Assembly: GCA_002791575.1 (NCBI GenBank)
Contig: PFXI01000064.1
Location: 1 to 55,613, forward strand
From: Zetaproteobacteria bacterium CG_4_9_14_3_um_filter_54_145
GTDB taxonomy: Bacteria; Pseudomonadota; Zetaproteobacteria; Mariprofundales; Mariprofundaceae
Reading direction: 5' to 3'
Length of the DNA stretch: 55,613 nt
The translations under genes were made by a program, and so were the position numbers. How positions within the stretch are numbered: position 1 is the first letter of the stretch; every line of letters begins with the position of its first letter. The notes below the pieces were generated by a model. The model worked only from the letters and a program-made list of their open reading frames with translations, ran no database searches and was not told the DNA's origin. Positions 29,750 to 37,476 of the stretch are shown in pieces.

Positions 29750-30109
29750 ATGGACGTAGAGATGGTGCTGAAGCATATTCAGCAAAATCAGGCAATACAT
29801 GGAGAAAACCTCTCCGGCCTCGACTTTTCCGGCCAGAATCTGAGCGGCGCGGATCTCTCCGGCTGCGATCTCTCCGGTTGTAACTTCCGCAATGCCAACC
29901 TGCGCTCCAGCGATCTGTCCGACTGCAATATGCAAAAAAGCGATTTTCGCGGTGCCGACATGAGTCTGGCAAGCCTGTACAACTCGGATCTGAGCGGCGC
30001 CAGGCTGCGCCGCGCCAACCTGACACAGGCCAACCGTACCCTGGCGAAAATCACCAAGTGGGCGATGAAAGGCGCTTATATCGCCGGCCCGACCGCGTAC
30101 ACCGAATGA
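29750..30109 (+). CDS. Pentapeptide-repeat protein
   Basis: 119 residues. After about 18 leader residues the sequence runs as A(D/N)LXX-type five-residue units (LSGADLSGCDLSGCNF, RNANLRSSDL, SDFRGADM, SDLSGARLRRANL), which form a right-handed quadrilateral beta helix. ATG 29750 has GGAGGAA five bases before. Some family members mimic DNA and inhibit gyrase; most have no known role and nothing here decides. Its stop overlaps the start of the next gene (ATGA), so the two are translated together. Confidence 0.85.
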   Translation: MDVEMVLKHIQQNQAIHGENLSGLDFSGQNLSGADLSGCDLSGCNFRNANLRSSDLSDCNMQKSDFRGADMSLASLYNSDLSGARLRRANLTQANRTLAKITKWAMKGAYIAGPTAYTE

Positions 30110-30519
30110 GCAAGGTCCAGTCACTGCCGGGTGTATTCCCGCTACATGAAGACAAGGACTTTCTGGCTGAAAGCGAGTGGGTCATCTTCAAACTGCTCTG
30201 CCGCCCGGTAAGCTCTTTTGCCGACAGTGATGCGGCCGAGCTGTCCGCAAACACAGGCAATCAGGTCAGCCCGGAGCGCTGCGATGAATTAATCCGCATT
30301 GTGCGCATCCATCAGCTGGAGGGACTTGGCTCCTGGATCGCACGCATTCTGGCTCAGGCCGGCTTAAGCGAGCGCGATATGCTCGAGTTACCCGCCGATG
30401 CCATCACCGAGCGGGTCAATAACAGACTGGGATACCGGCTATGTAATGATGCCACCAGCCGGGCTATAGCCACGCTGCAACTGCAGTGGCAAGAAGCCCG
30501 CACTGTACAGCAGCCCTGA
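30106..30519 (+). CDS. Unrecognised 137-residue protein
   Basis: I do not recognise it. It is predicted soluble, mainly helical and acidic, with a LEGLGSWIARILAQAGLSERD segment in the middle and no signal peptide. ATG 30106 overlaps the stop of the pentapeptide gene, which argues for a real, coupled gene; the open frame upstream of this ATG is antisense-like filler. It ends 31 bases before the epimerase gene. Confidence 0.6.
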   Translation: MSKVQSLPGVFPLHEDKDFLAESEWVIFKLLCRPVSSFADSDAAELSANTGNQVSPERCDELIRIVRIHQLEGLGSWIARILAQAGLSERDMLELPADAITERVNNRLGYRLCNDATSRAIATLQLQWQEARTVQQP

Positions 30520-30550
30520 CCGGCCAACCAAAGCAGACTGGATAGATACT

Positions 30551-31513
30551 ATGCGTGATAGAATCCTTGTAACAGGCGGCGCCGGCTATATCGGCTCGAA
30601 TATTGCCGCTGCACTCTGTAAACGGCCGGGTACCGACGTGCTGGTTGTTGATGACTTCTCCTCCGGTGACTGGCGCAATCTGGTGCATGTCGACTGTGAG
30701 GTGCGTGCGTGCGACTGTGATGATCCGGCACTGCTGGATGAGATCGCCGATGGCGCATTTACCGCTATTTACCATGAAGCAGCCATCACAGACACCACCG
30801 TTATGGATCAGCGGCTGATGATCGAGGTCAACACCAATGCCTTTGCCCTGTTGCTCGAGGCCAGCAGCCTCTCCGGCACACGCGTGACCTATGCCTCATC
30901 CGCAGGCACCTACGGCAACTCCCCTGCCCCGAACAGGGTCGGTAGCGGTGAAGAACCGGAAAACATCTATGGCTTTTCCAAGCTGGCCATGGATCGCATC
31001 GCCTGCCGCTGGTATGACCGTCATCCGGCGCCGCTGATCGGACTGCGCTATTTTAACGTCTTTGGATCGGGCGAAGCGCACAAGAATGAAAAAGAGGGCA
31101 ACAAGACAGCCTCGATGATTTTGCAGCTCTACGAGCAGATGAAGAGCGGCCGCAATCCCCGTCTGTTTAAATACGGTGAGCAGATGCGCGACTTCGTCTA
31201 TATCCGCGATGTCGTCAGCGCCAACCTGGCAGCCCTTGATGCCCCGCGCTCGGGCGTGTGCAATGTAGGCTCCGGCAAGGCGCGCACATTCAATGATATT
31301 GTCAGCATCACCGCAAAGACCCTTGGCATCGATGCCAATATTGAATACATGGATAACCCGCACCCGTTTTACCAGAACCATACCGAGGCCGATGTGAGCG
31401 ACAGCAAGAGTCTGCTTGGCTGGCAACCGGAGTGGTCACTGGAGCGCGGCATGACAGAATATATCAACCTGCTGGAAAAGGGGCATCGTGGCCCACTACT
31501 GGAGACCCTCTGA
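30551..31513 (+). CDS. hldD: ADP-glyceromanno-heptose 6-epimerase-like SDR enzyme (HldD-like)
   Basis: 320 residues, extended short-chain dehydrogenase fold. The NAD(P)-binding motif is TGGAGYIGSN (about 8-17); the catalytic SSAGTYG serine region and YGFSK (Tyr/Lys pair) follow; the substrate part YFNVFGSGEAHKNEKEGNKT matches HldD better than UDP-glucose epimerases. HldD makes ADP-L-glycero-D-manno-heptose for the LPS core. No other heptose genes are in the window, so a related nucleotide-sugar epimerase remains possible. The stop touches the bamE start (TGATG). Confidence 0.85.
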   Translation: MRDRILVTGGAGYIGSNIAAALCKRPGTDVLVVDDFSSGDWRNLVHVDCEVRACDCDDPALLDEIADGAFTAIYHEAAITDTTVMDQRLMIEVNTNAFALLLEASSLSGTRVTYASSAGTYGNSPAPNRVGSGEEPENIYGFSKLAMDRIACRWYDRHPAPLIGLRYFNVFGSGEAHKNEKEGNKTASMILQLYEQMKSGRNPRLFKYGEQMRDFVYIRDVVSANLAALDAPRSGVCNVGSGKARTFNDIVSITAKTLGIDANIEYMDNPHPFYQNHTEADVSDSKSLLGWQPEWSLERGMTEYINLLEKGHRGPLLETL

Positions 31514-31836
31514 TGCGCCATCTGACCATCATTTTCACTGCCCTGTTGCTGGCTGGCTGTACTGCCGAGCCCATCCATCAGGGCAACAGACTGGATTTCA
31601 ACACGGTCATCCAGCTCAAGCAGGGCGATACCAAGTTCCATATTGAACAGGCACTGGGCTCACCCGTACTGAACGATATATTGCATCCGAACCGCTCTGT
31701 TTACTATGAAGAGTTTGAAGATGAGAAGAGCGGCGACATGCTTAAACGTCGCGTTGAGGTCACCTACGATGATGCCAGACGGGCCATCAGCATAGAACGG
31801 TTTGGCCTGGAAGCGGCAACACCGGAAGATAAATAG
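31513..31836 (+). CDS. bamE: Outer-membrane assembly lipoprotein BamE (SmpA/OmlA)
   Basis: 107 residues with a lipoprotein signal (IIFTALLLAGC, Cys near residue 16) and a single BamE domain (QLKQGDTKFHIEQALGSPVL...). The usual GMTKxQV turn is present in altered form as GDTKFHI. BamE is a small helper of the BAM beta-barrel insertase. ATG 31513 overlaps the hldD stop, so translation is coupled. Confidence 0.8.
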   Translation: MRHLTIIFTALLLAGCTAEPIHQGNRLDFNTVIQLKQGDTKFHIEQALGSPVLNDILHPNRSVYYEEFEDEKSGDMLKRRVEVTYDDARRAISIERFGLEAATPEDK

Positions 31837-31947
31837 CCGGCCAGTCCGCCACAATGATCGGTTTTCATAGCGATGAGCATCATCATATATTAGCTTCGCG
31901 CCAACAGACTTGCAGCTTCGGGCCCGCACACACAGCCGGACCGGGAG

Positions 31948-31976
31948 TTGACAGAAAACGGGCAGGCACGTAAATT
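31948..31976 (+). promoter_or_regulatory. Candidate sigma-70 promoter of the Roadblock gene group
   Basis: TTGACA (31948-31953), a 17-base spacer and TAAATT (31971-31976) lie 36 bases upstream of the first Roadblock gene. A perfect -35 box at ideal spacing makes this the best promoter seen before the group. Confidence 0.6.
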
Positions 31977-32012
31977 TTGCACGTTTTACTATATTTTACA
32001 AGGAGATAGAAT

Positions 32013-32396
32013 ATTTCACTTCATGATAACCTTGAGCAATTAAGGGTGGAAATGGATCTTATTTTCATTCTGGTCGTCAACGACGAAGGCCTGACCATGG
32101 CCGAAGCCGGTGACTCTCCCGGAGATGACTTTGCGCCCTATTCTTCGTCCATCATGGAAAATGCCAGCAAAATGGCAGCAATCGGCCAGCTGGGAAAGCC
32201 CGTGTGCAGCGCACTGGTGCTTGAGCGTGGACGCATGCTGATTATGCATGAAGCCAAGCTGGATGGTGAATCAATCTATCTGTCTATTTTGTGTCGCAGG
32301 GTACCGGCCGGTGTTCAGAGCCTGATCCGGAAAATTGTCGACTGTGTTGCCAAAGCCTTGCTCGGCGATGGTTACGAGGAGCACTTGATTGGATAA
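32013..32396 (+). CDS. Roadblock/LC7-like protein A, probably starting at ATT
   Basis: About 127 residues of the Roadblock/LC7 fold (beta-alpha-beta-beta-beta-alpha; ILVVNDEGLTMAEAGD, then the LIMHEAK strand). The first ATG/GTG (32052/32046) would remove the first helix, yet DNLEQLR just upstream aligns without gaps to DKLESLR of the paralogue at 46650. The only start that restores the helix is ATT 32013, which has AAGGAG seven bases upstream, ideal spacing. AUU starts are known but rare (infC). Roadblock proteins regulate small GTPases; a MglA-like GTPase gene lies 5.7 kb downstream. It overlaps the next gene by eight bases. Confidence 0.8.
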   Translation: MSLHDNLEQLRVEMDLIFILVVNDEGLTMAEAGDSPGDDFAPYSSSIMENASKMAAIGQLGKPVCSALVLERGRMLIMHEAKLDGESIYLSILCRRVPAGVQSLIRKIVDCVAKALLGDGYEEHLIG

Positions 32397-32874
32397 ATAC
32401 AAAAAAGCCTGCCGGGATGAGCTTGAACAGCTGGTTGCCAGGGAAACACATCTGAATGCCGCTCTTCTATGCAGCGTGGACGGCCTGCCTGTGGCCTATG
32501 CCGCCAGTGTAGAAGTTGAAGCGGATGCCATCGCAGCCATGTGCTCATCCATGCTCTCACTCGGTGATGCACTCGCCATCCAGGGCGGCGATGACGACTG
32601 TATTCAGGTGGTTACACAATCACGCGGCCATACCGTAGCCCTGATCCATGCCGGCAACGACATGCTGCTGGCGCTGATGGGCAGCAGCGAACTGAAACTG
32701 GGCATGCTGCTCGGCCACGCAAGAAAAGAGGTCGAAATCATTATCGACCTGATGGATAAATCAAAACAGGAAAAGAAACAGAGCGAAGAGAACAAACCCG
32801 CCGCACAAAAGAAGCCGGCCATGCTGGAAGAACTGGTTAAACGCGTGATGCAGGAAGCACAAAACAGGAAATAG
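32389..32874 (+). CDS. Roadblock/LC7 protein B with charged C-terminal tail
   Basis: 161 residues. A Roadblock/LC7 domain (about 8-120; HLNAALLCSVDGLPVAYAAS, then IQVVTQSRGHTVALIHA) is followed by a Lys/Glu-rich tail (DKSKQEKKQSEENK) and a terminal helix. The start is TTG 32389 with GAGGAG seven bases before, overlapping the end of protein A, so the two are coupled. Roadblock dimers act as GTPase-activating or scaffold proteins, for example MglB in Myxococcus. The tail could add a partner-binding site. Confidence 0.8.
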   Translation: MDKYKKACRDELEQLVARETHLNAALLCSVDGLPVAYAASVEVEADAIAAMCSSMLSLGDALAIQGGDDDCIQVVTQSRGHTVALIHAGNDMLLALMGSSELKLGMLLGHARKEVEIIIDLMDKSKQEKKQSEENKPAAQKKPAMLEELVKRVMQEAQNRK

Positions 32875-32901
32875 CCGGCATGGAGCCACGGAGATGAAAG
32901 C

Positions 32902-33300
32902 ATGAACGAAACACTGGAAAAGCTGGTGAAAGAAGTGGAAGGCGGCCTCGCGGCAGCCGTAGTTGATCTCACCAGCGGGCTGATTGTCGGCGCCTATCAT
33001 AATGTGCCCTACTTCACCCAGTCCTATGTTGATGCAGTCGGCGCTGCCGCAGTTGATATCTTTCGCGGCAAAACAATTACCGCGGTTGAAACCATGATGG
33101 CTGCCCAGCGTGGTGATGAGCTGAAGTATCATATCAAGGAGATCCAGATGACCACCGATGGCACATACCATTTCATGGCGGTCATACCGGAAAAACCCGA
33201 CTACCTGCTGGTATTCATCACCCGCATCACCACCAACCTCGGCGCCGGCTGGATGGCCACAAGGGACGCACTGAAAGCTGCCACCCCGCTCTGCCCGTAA
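32902..33300 (+). CDS. Roadblock/LC7-like protein C
   Basis: 132 residues, one Roadblock-like domain (LEKLVKEVEGGLAAAVVDLTSGLIVGAYH, with long second strand pair near YHFMAVIPEKPDYLLVFI). ATG 32902 follows GGAGATGAAAGC. It closes the first three-gene run of the group; a small hairpin (33318-33336) separates it from the convergent kinase-phosphatase gene. Three different Roadblock proteins in one operon suggest heteromeric complexes. Confidence 0.78.
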   Translation: MNETLEKLVKEVEGGLAAAVVDLTSGLIVGAYHNVPYFTQSYVDAVGAAAVDIFRGKTITAVETMMAAQRGDELKYHIKEIQMTTDGTYHFMAVIPEKPDYLLVFITRITTNLGAGWMATRDALKAATPLCP

Positions 33301-33317
33301 ACCAACACAGCACCACC

Positions 33318-33336
33318 CGGCAGAGTGAACCTGCCG
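33318..33336. terminator. Small hairpin between convergent genes
   Basis: CGGCAG/CTGCCG (6 bp, 7-base loop) lies exactly between the stop of Roadblock protein C (33300) and the stop of the minus-strand phosphoesterase (33337). It is weak, without a T tract. Confidence 0.4.
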
Positions 33337-34869
33337 CTAACGCCCCTCGCGCGTGCGGGCAATCAGATCCTGCGAGAAACCGAAGCGCTGCATATCCGCA
33401 ATCAGCGGCTCGATATCGTACTCCACCGTCAGCATCTCCACACTCAGGTCGTGCGGATAAAAAATCGCCGCGCGTGCAGCAATCTTACCCCCCCTGCTTT
33501 GTCCCACGGAACCCGGACAGACAAGTGCTGCATCCAGTCCCTTCAAATCCATCCGCTCAGCGCAGACAAATGGCATATCCCGTCCGCATGAACGGGCAAA
33601 AACACCCTGAATGTGCGAGTGACCGTGCAAACAAAGCTTCACACCCGCCTCTACCAGAAAATCGAGATTCCGCTCTGAGGTCATCTCGTAGACATAGGCG
33701 TTAAAAAAACTTTTATCAACAGGTGCGCCATGTACAGCCATCCATGCGTGGTTACGATAACGCACAGGCAACTCCCCCAGCCAGCTACACTCCTCTTCCC
33801 CCAGCACGCCTATTGTCCAGTCTGCAACACGTCTGGCCATAATGCCCATGGCCACCCTGACATCCCCATGGTGTGCCACATAATGGTCATGATTGCCGCG
33901 CAGGCAGTACATATCGCGCTCCCTGACCAGGTCAATGCACGCCTTTGGGTTCGGTCCGTAACCAACAACGTCGCCAAGCATCAGATATTGCCTGATGCCG
34001 CGCGCATCCAGCGCCTTTAGCACGGCTTCAAAGGCAGGCAAGTTGGCGTGCACATCGGCAAGTACGGCAATCGGTTCTGCCGCCACGGGCCATTCATCGG
34101 CCTGATCAATGCCAACGGCAGCATGCCTTGCACACAAGGCCTGTAGAAAACGCTGCTTCAGTACTTCGTGACGACCGACAATTTGGTCTTTAAGACTTTC
34201 ACACACCATATCGCCGGCATCGGATGAGTGGGTGCGCAACAGCGGTTTGAGCGACTCACCAAGCTGCTGCCAGTCATCCTCATCCAGGCAGAGTGATTCG
34301 GATGTGCGCAACCAGTTACCCAGCATGGCGGAAAACGAGGTAAAGTGATCCCAGGGATAGATATCATCGTCCAGATAACAGAACCCGCCATCAGTCTCTG
34401 CACACAACGCAAAATTGGAGAGCCCGTCATCCAGCTTCAGATTATACCTGCCGGCAAAACCCAGATAACAATCGAGCACCCGCAGCAGCAGGTGGCTACG
34501 CTCCTCTTTTGTACTGCCTGCGAAATCAAACCGATGCAGCGCCAACAGTTGCGGTGTCAGATTTGCCGTCCGGTACACCCCGTCAACAGAGAGCACCACC
34601 CAGGTGCGTTGCGGGTGATAGATGGCAAAATCGATCTCTTTTTTCAGCTGCAGCCGACACCACTGTTCGGCTACTTCCATTGATGGAAATTGACGTCCCT
34701 GGTTGATTTTCAACACCAGCTGGCCATCACTGTGAATGCGTGTTTGCGGCTTGCCGGTAAATGCCCCGTGATGCGTCAGCCGCACGGGCTCCAGGTTTGC
34801 CAGCTGCAGAATCTCTGCGGCGTCAGCAAGCTGGCTTCCACCCAGAGTGCCAATGATCAAAACTTCCAT
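33337..34869 (-). CDS. Fusion of an atypical kinase-like domain and a metallophosphoesterase
   Basis: 510 residues from ATG 34869. The C-terminal half (about 265-510) is a calcineurin-type phosphoesterase with every metal motif intact: ADVHAN (272-274), LGDVVGYG (299-300), RGNHDH (325-328), AVHGAP (380) and LHGHSH (415-419). The N-terminal half is not annotated by eye as any common family, but it has kinase-like marks at the right spacing: Lys54 in LVLKI, Asp147 and Asn152 in KLDDGLSNF (five residues apart, as in HRDLKPEN), and acidic YLDDD at 165-169. I infer a kinase-phosphatase (or pseudokinase-phosphatase) fusion. It lies on the opposite strand inside the Roadblock/GTPase group and diverges from Roadblock protein D. 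Confidence 0.75.
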   Translation of the reverse strand: MEVLIIGTLGGSQLADAAEILQLANLEPVRLTHHGAFTGKPQTRIHSDGQLVLKINQGRQFPSMEVAEQWCRLQLKKEIDFAIYHPQRTWVVLSVDGVYRTANLTPQLLALHRFDFAGSTKEERSHLLLRVLDCYLGFAGRYNLKLDDGLSNFALCAETDGGFCYLDDDIYPWDHFTSFSAMLGNWLRTSESLCLDEDDWQQLGESLKPLLRTHSSDAGDMVCESLKDQIVGRHEVLKQRFLQALCARHAAVGIDQADEWPVAAEPIAVLADVHANLPAFEAVLKALDARGIRQYLMLGDVVGYGPNPKACIDLVRERDMYCLRGNHDHYVAHHGDVRVAMGIMARRVADWTIGVLGEEECSWLGELPVRYRNHAWMAVHGAPVDKSFFNAYVYEMTSERNLDFLVEAGVKLCLHGHSHIQGVFARSCGRDMPFVCAERMDLKGLDAALVCPGSVGQSRGGKIAARAAIFYPHDLSVEMLTVEYDIEPLIADMQRFGFSQDLIARTREGR

Positions 34870-35034
34870 ATATCTGTTTCCCCTGTCAGCATAAGCAGAC
34901 GCATAACTACGTGATGACAGCGGCAAGGTCAAACCTGCATGCATGACCGCACCCGCCATTGTAACAGTTTCTTTTTTGTGGAAACCGTGCTCAATTATGG
35001 TTATATTACCGGCTGCCAGGGGGGACTTTCAGGC

Positions 35035-35427
35035 TTGCAACAGAACACTTCAATCAAACTGGATATACGCCTGCACGGCATATTGGAAGAGACTCGCCAG
35101 CAACATGATCTGCGCTCGCTACTGCTGGCCGATCACCACGGCTTGCCCGTCTGCCATGCCGGAGAAATTTCCCATACCGGCATCGCAGCTATTGCACCGG
35201 AACTGATCCGTGTAGGCAATCATGCCGCCCGCCTTGGCGAATACGACAGCATCACCTGCATCGCCCTGATTCTCGAAGACAGTCACCTGATGGTCATCAG
35301 GGATGTGGAGATCAACGGCACCCCCTATGTGCTGGTCATGGATACGGCAGCTGTTCCGCAGGGCATCAAGCGCGTATTAAACAGACTCAGGGATCGCATA
35401 GCCGAAGCAATGGATGCATACGCTTAG
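35035..35427 (+). CDS. Roadblock/LC7 protein D
   Basis: About 130 residues with one Roadblock domain (LHGILEETRQQHDLRSLLLAD, GLPVCHAGE, MVIRDVEINGTPYVLVMDTAAV). The frame is open further upstream, but only TTG 35035 gives a family-like N-terminus; AGGGGGGA lies nine bases before it. The start is therefore less sure than the gene. It heads a second run of the group, 29 bases before the ODP gene, and its control region is shared with the divergent kinase-phosphatase gene. Confidence 0.78.
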   Translation: MQQNTSIKLDIRLHGILEETRQQHDLRSLLLADHHGLPVCHAGEISHTGIAAIAPELIRVGNHAARLGEYDSITCIALILEDSHLMVIRDVEINGTPYVLVMDTAAVPQGIKRVLNRLRDRIAEAMDAYA

Positions 35428-35456
35428 ATTCATAAACAGGCGAGGAGAGGCACACT

Positions 35457-36206
35457 ATGGCAGACGTAATATATGAACAGGACGGGCACCGGAATATCTT
35501 CTTTGAAGATTTCACCGAAGGCGAGATGGTTTCGGCCAACCAGCACCTGATCATCCACAATGGCAAAGGCATGCTGCTCGATCCGGGTGGACACAAGGTC
35601 TATTCAAAAATATTTGCCGCCATGCCGGAATTCCTGTCGCCATCCGCACTCGAATACCTGTTTCTCTCCCATCAGGATCCCGACATCGTGGCATCCATCA
35701 ACGGCTGGCTGATGGTCACCGATGCGGATGCCTATATGTCGGCGATATGGCGACGTTTTGTTGCCCATTTCGGTGTTGACGGCAGTGTCATGGACAGGAT
35801 GAAAACCATCCCTGATGAAGGTATGCGCATTGATCTCAACGGCTGCGAACTGCTTATCATTCCGGCTCACTTTCTCCATTCAGCCGGCAATTTCCATGTC
35901 TATGATCCACTGTCGAAGATCCTCTATTCCGGCGATCTGGGTGCAGCCCTCGTCGACTACCGCTTTGTCGAGGATTTTGATACCCACACCGGCCACATGG
36001 CGGGCTTTCATAACCGTTACATGGCCAGCAGCACAGCCTGCAAGCTCTGGGCAAAAATGGTGCGTGATCTGGATATCGAAATCATCGCCCCGCAACACGG
36101 TGCCATATTTCGCGGCAAACAGATGTGCAACAGCTTTATTGACTGGGTGGAAAAGCTCGAGCCCGGTGCTGAAGCAATGCAGCACGTTTACAAACTACCA
36201 GCTTAA
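35457..36206 (+). CDS. ODP-type di-iron oxygen-binding beta-lactamase-fold protein
   Basis: 249 residues, metallo-beta-lactamase fold without the flavodoxin domain of flavodiiron oxidases. Likely iron ligands are His72, Asp74 and Asp76 (SHQDPDIVAS), one or two His in AHFLHSAGN (138, 141), Asp160 (YSGDLGA) and His214 (PQHGAIF). The usual second His of the HxExDH motif is Ile77. This matches the ODP group, known from Treponema as an O2 sensor that works with chemotaxis proteins. Here it sits between two Roadblock genes, so I infer that it reports oxygen to the GTPase system. ATG 35457 follows GAGGAG. Confidence 0.85.
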   Translation: MADVIYEQDGHRNIFFEDFTEGEMVSANQHLIIHNGKGMLLDPGGHKVYSKIFAAMPEFLSPSALEYLFLSHQDPDIVASINGWLMVTDADAYMSAIWRRFVAHFGVDGSVMDRMKTIPDEGMRIDLNGCELLIIPAHFLHSAGNFHVYDPLSKILYSGDLGAALVDYRFVEDFDTHTGHMAGFHNRYMASSTACKLWAKMVRDLDIEIIAPQHGAIFRGKQMCNSFIDWVEKLEPGAEAMQHVYKLPA

Positions 36207-36231
36207 ACACTAAATCACACAGGAGGCAGAT

Positions 36232-36597
36232 ATGGCAACAAAACAGGAAAGAATTAATACCGTGCTGAATGATCTGAAAATGGCGACATCGGACATTCAG
36301 GGCGTTGGCGTCATCAGCCCGGATGGCATGATGATCGCAGACCAGCTGGGCGGCAATCAGGGGGATGCAACCGCAGCCATGGGTGCTGCACTCGGCAGCC
36401 TGGCCAAACGCGTCACCACCACACTCAAGGTTGGCGATTTTCAGGAAGTGAATATTCGCGGCACGAATGCCGGCATTCTGCTGTTTGATATCGAGGGACG
36501 CGCAGCCCTGATTCTCACCGTTGCCAAGGCAGCAAACCTGGGTCTGGTCCTGCTGGAAGCAAGACAGGCGCAGGCTCAGCTAGCGCAAATCATTTAA
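36232..36597 (+). CDS. Roadblock/LC7 protein E, MglB-like
   Basis: 121 residues, the most canonical Roadblock/LC7 of the set: INTVLNDLKMATSDIQGVGVISPDGMMIADQL, then a helix rich in Ala, then EVNIRGTNAGILLFDIEGRAALILTV. ATG 36232 has AGGAGG seven bases upstream. MglB-type proteins are GTPase-activating dimers for MglA; a MglA-like GTPase is 1.5 kb downstream. A long hairpin follows directly. Confidence 0.88.
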   Translation: MATKQERINTVLNDLKMATSDIQGVGVISPDGMMIADQLGGNQGDATAAMGAALGSLAKRVTTTLKVGDFQEVNIRGTNAGILLFDIEGRAALILTVAKAANLGLVLLEARQAQAQLAQII

Positions 36598-36606
36598 TCA
36601 CGTCAC

Positions 36607-36644
36607 GCTTCATACCCCTTGATCTGACTCAAGGGGTATGAAGC
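36607..36644 (+). terminator. 14-bp perfect hairpin after Roadblock E
   Basis: GCTTCATACCCCTT (36607-36620) and AAGGGGTATGAAGC (36631-36644) pair perfectly around a 10-base loop, nine bases after the Roadblock E stop. There is no T tract, so it may stabilise the 3' end of the upstream message or attenuate read-through into the protoglobin gene. Confidence 0.65.
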
Positions 36645-36745
36645 TGAATAGAGCAAAGCACGCGGGATGCGTCTGATCGCAGCGAGATGCTGCCCCCATC
36701 AAATAACCAGACGCCAAAATAGAGACTGAAAGGAAGATCCCGTAC

Positions 36746-37267
36746 ATGTCACACACCACAAAAGAAAATTTCATCAAAGCCAAGCTGTTCACCCGCTTTG
36801 ACGAGCTCTATGCGCCTGTTTTGCCCCGCATCAAGGCAACAGTAATGCAACAGCAGCAGATCATCACCGACACATTCTATGCCGAGCTGTCAAAAGATGA
36901 GGCCGCCGCCAAAATTGTTGCCGGCCGCGTAGATCAACTCAAAGCCACGCACAAGGCATGGATGGAAGAGTTATTCAACGGCGACTATGGCGATGACTAT
37001 TTTGACCGGCGCTACAAGATTGGTGAAATCCACGTCAAAGCAAAAATTGAACCCTATTATGTGGAGGTCGTCACCTCATACCTGCGCCGGGCATTTGCTG
37101 ATGCACTGATTGAAGAGGGGGCCGAGGCGATCCAGGCGTCACTGGCCATACTTGATCTGGATGCCATGATCATTATCGGCGCCTACCATGAGGATCGCAT
37201 GCGACGCATGTCCGAGGTCACCGGCATGAATCAAAAGCTACTTGAAACGCTGATGAGCTTTGGCTAA
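36746..37267 (+). CDS. Protoglobin / single-domain globin sensor
   Basis: 173 residues, one globin domain of the sensor-globin (protoglobin) class. Diagnostic segments are HKAWMEELFNGDYGDDYFDRRYKIG and the proximal heme ligand His96 in GEIHVKAKIEPYYV, with the distal Phe44-Tyr45 pair in TDTFYAEL. No output domain is attached. In this setting it probably reports O2, NO or CO to a partner protein. A hairpin and a 100-base gap separate it from the Roadblock E gene, so it may have its own promoter. Confidence 0.9.
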   Translation: MSHTTKENFIKAKLFTRFDELYAPVLPRIKATVMQQQQIITDTFYAELSKDEAAAKIVAGRVDQLKATHKAWMEELFNGDYGDDYFDRRYKIGEIHVKAKIEPYYVEVVTSYLRRAFADALIEEGAEAIQASLAILDLDAMIIIGAYHEDRMRRMSEVTGMNQKLLETLMSFG

Positions 37268-37291
37268 AAGGTCATTGCTTCAGCCTCCTGG

Positions 37292-37343
37292 CTGTTGCTA
37301 CAGCAACAGGGCGCCTGCCGGCACGCCACCATATCAATATGGT
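37292..37343. promoter_or_regulatory. Two palindromes downstream of the protoglobin gene
   Basis: CTGTTGCT-AC-AGCAACAG (37292-37309) and ACCATAT-CA-ATATGGT (37328-37343) are perfect palindromes in the 209-base gap between the protoglobin and the unknown gene. The first may act as a terminator hairpin. The second has the form of a repressor operator for the next gene. Confidence 0.45.
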
Positions 37344-37476
37344 CCCACCTGGCACCTGAAATCAACTACAGATTCCTCCGGTTTCGCTCAAAGTGGCCGG
37401 ACAAGCGCCCTGATGTTGCGAGTCCGGCATTAGTCTGTATATTTCCCTTCATTAAAAGGGTGAAAGAGGGCAAACT

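Noticed and set aside
33337-34869. Simple bis(5'-nucleosyl) tetraphosphatase or other stand-alone phosphoesterase
   Set aside because: The protein is about twice the size and the phosphoesterase occupies only the C-terminal half.
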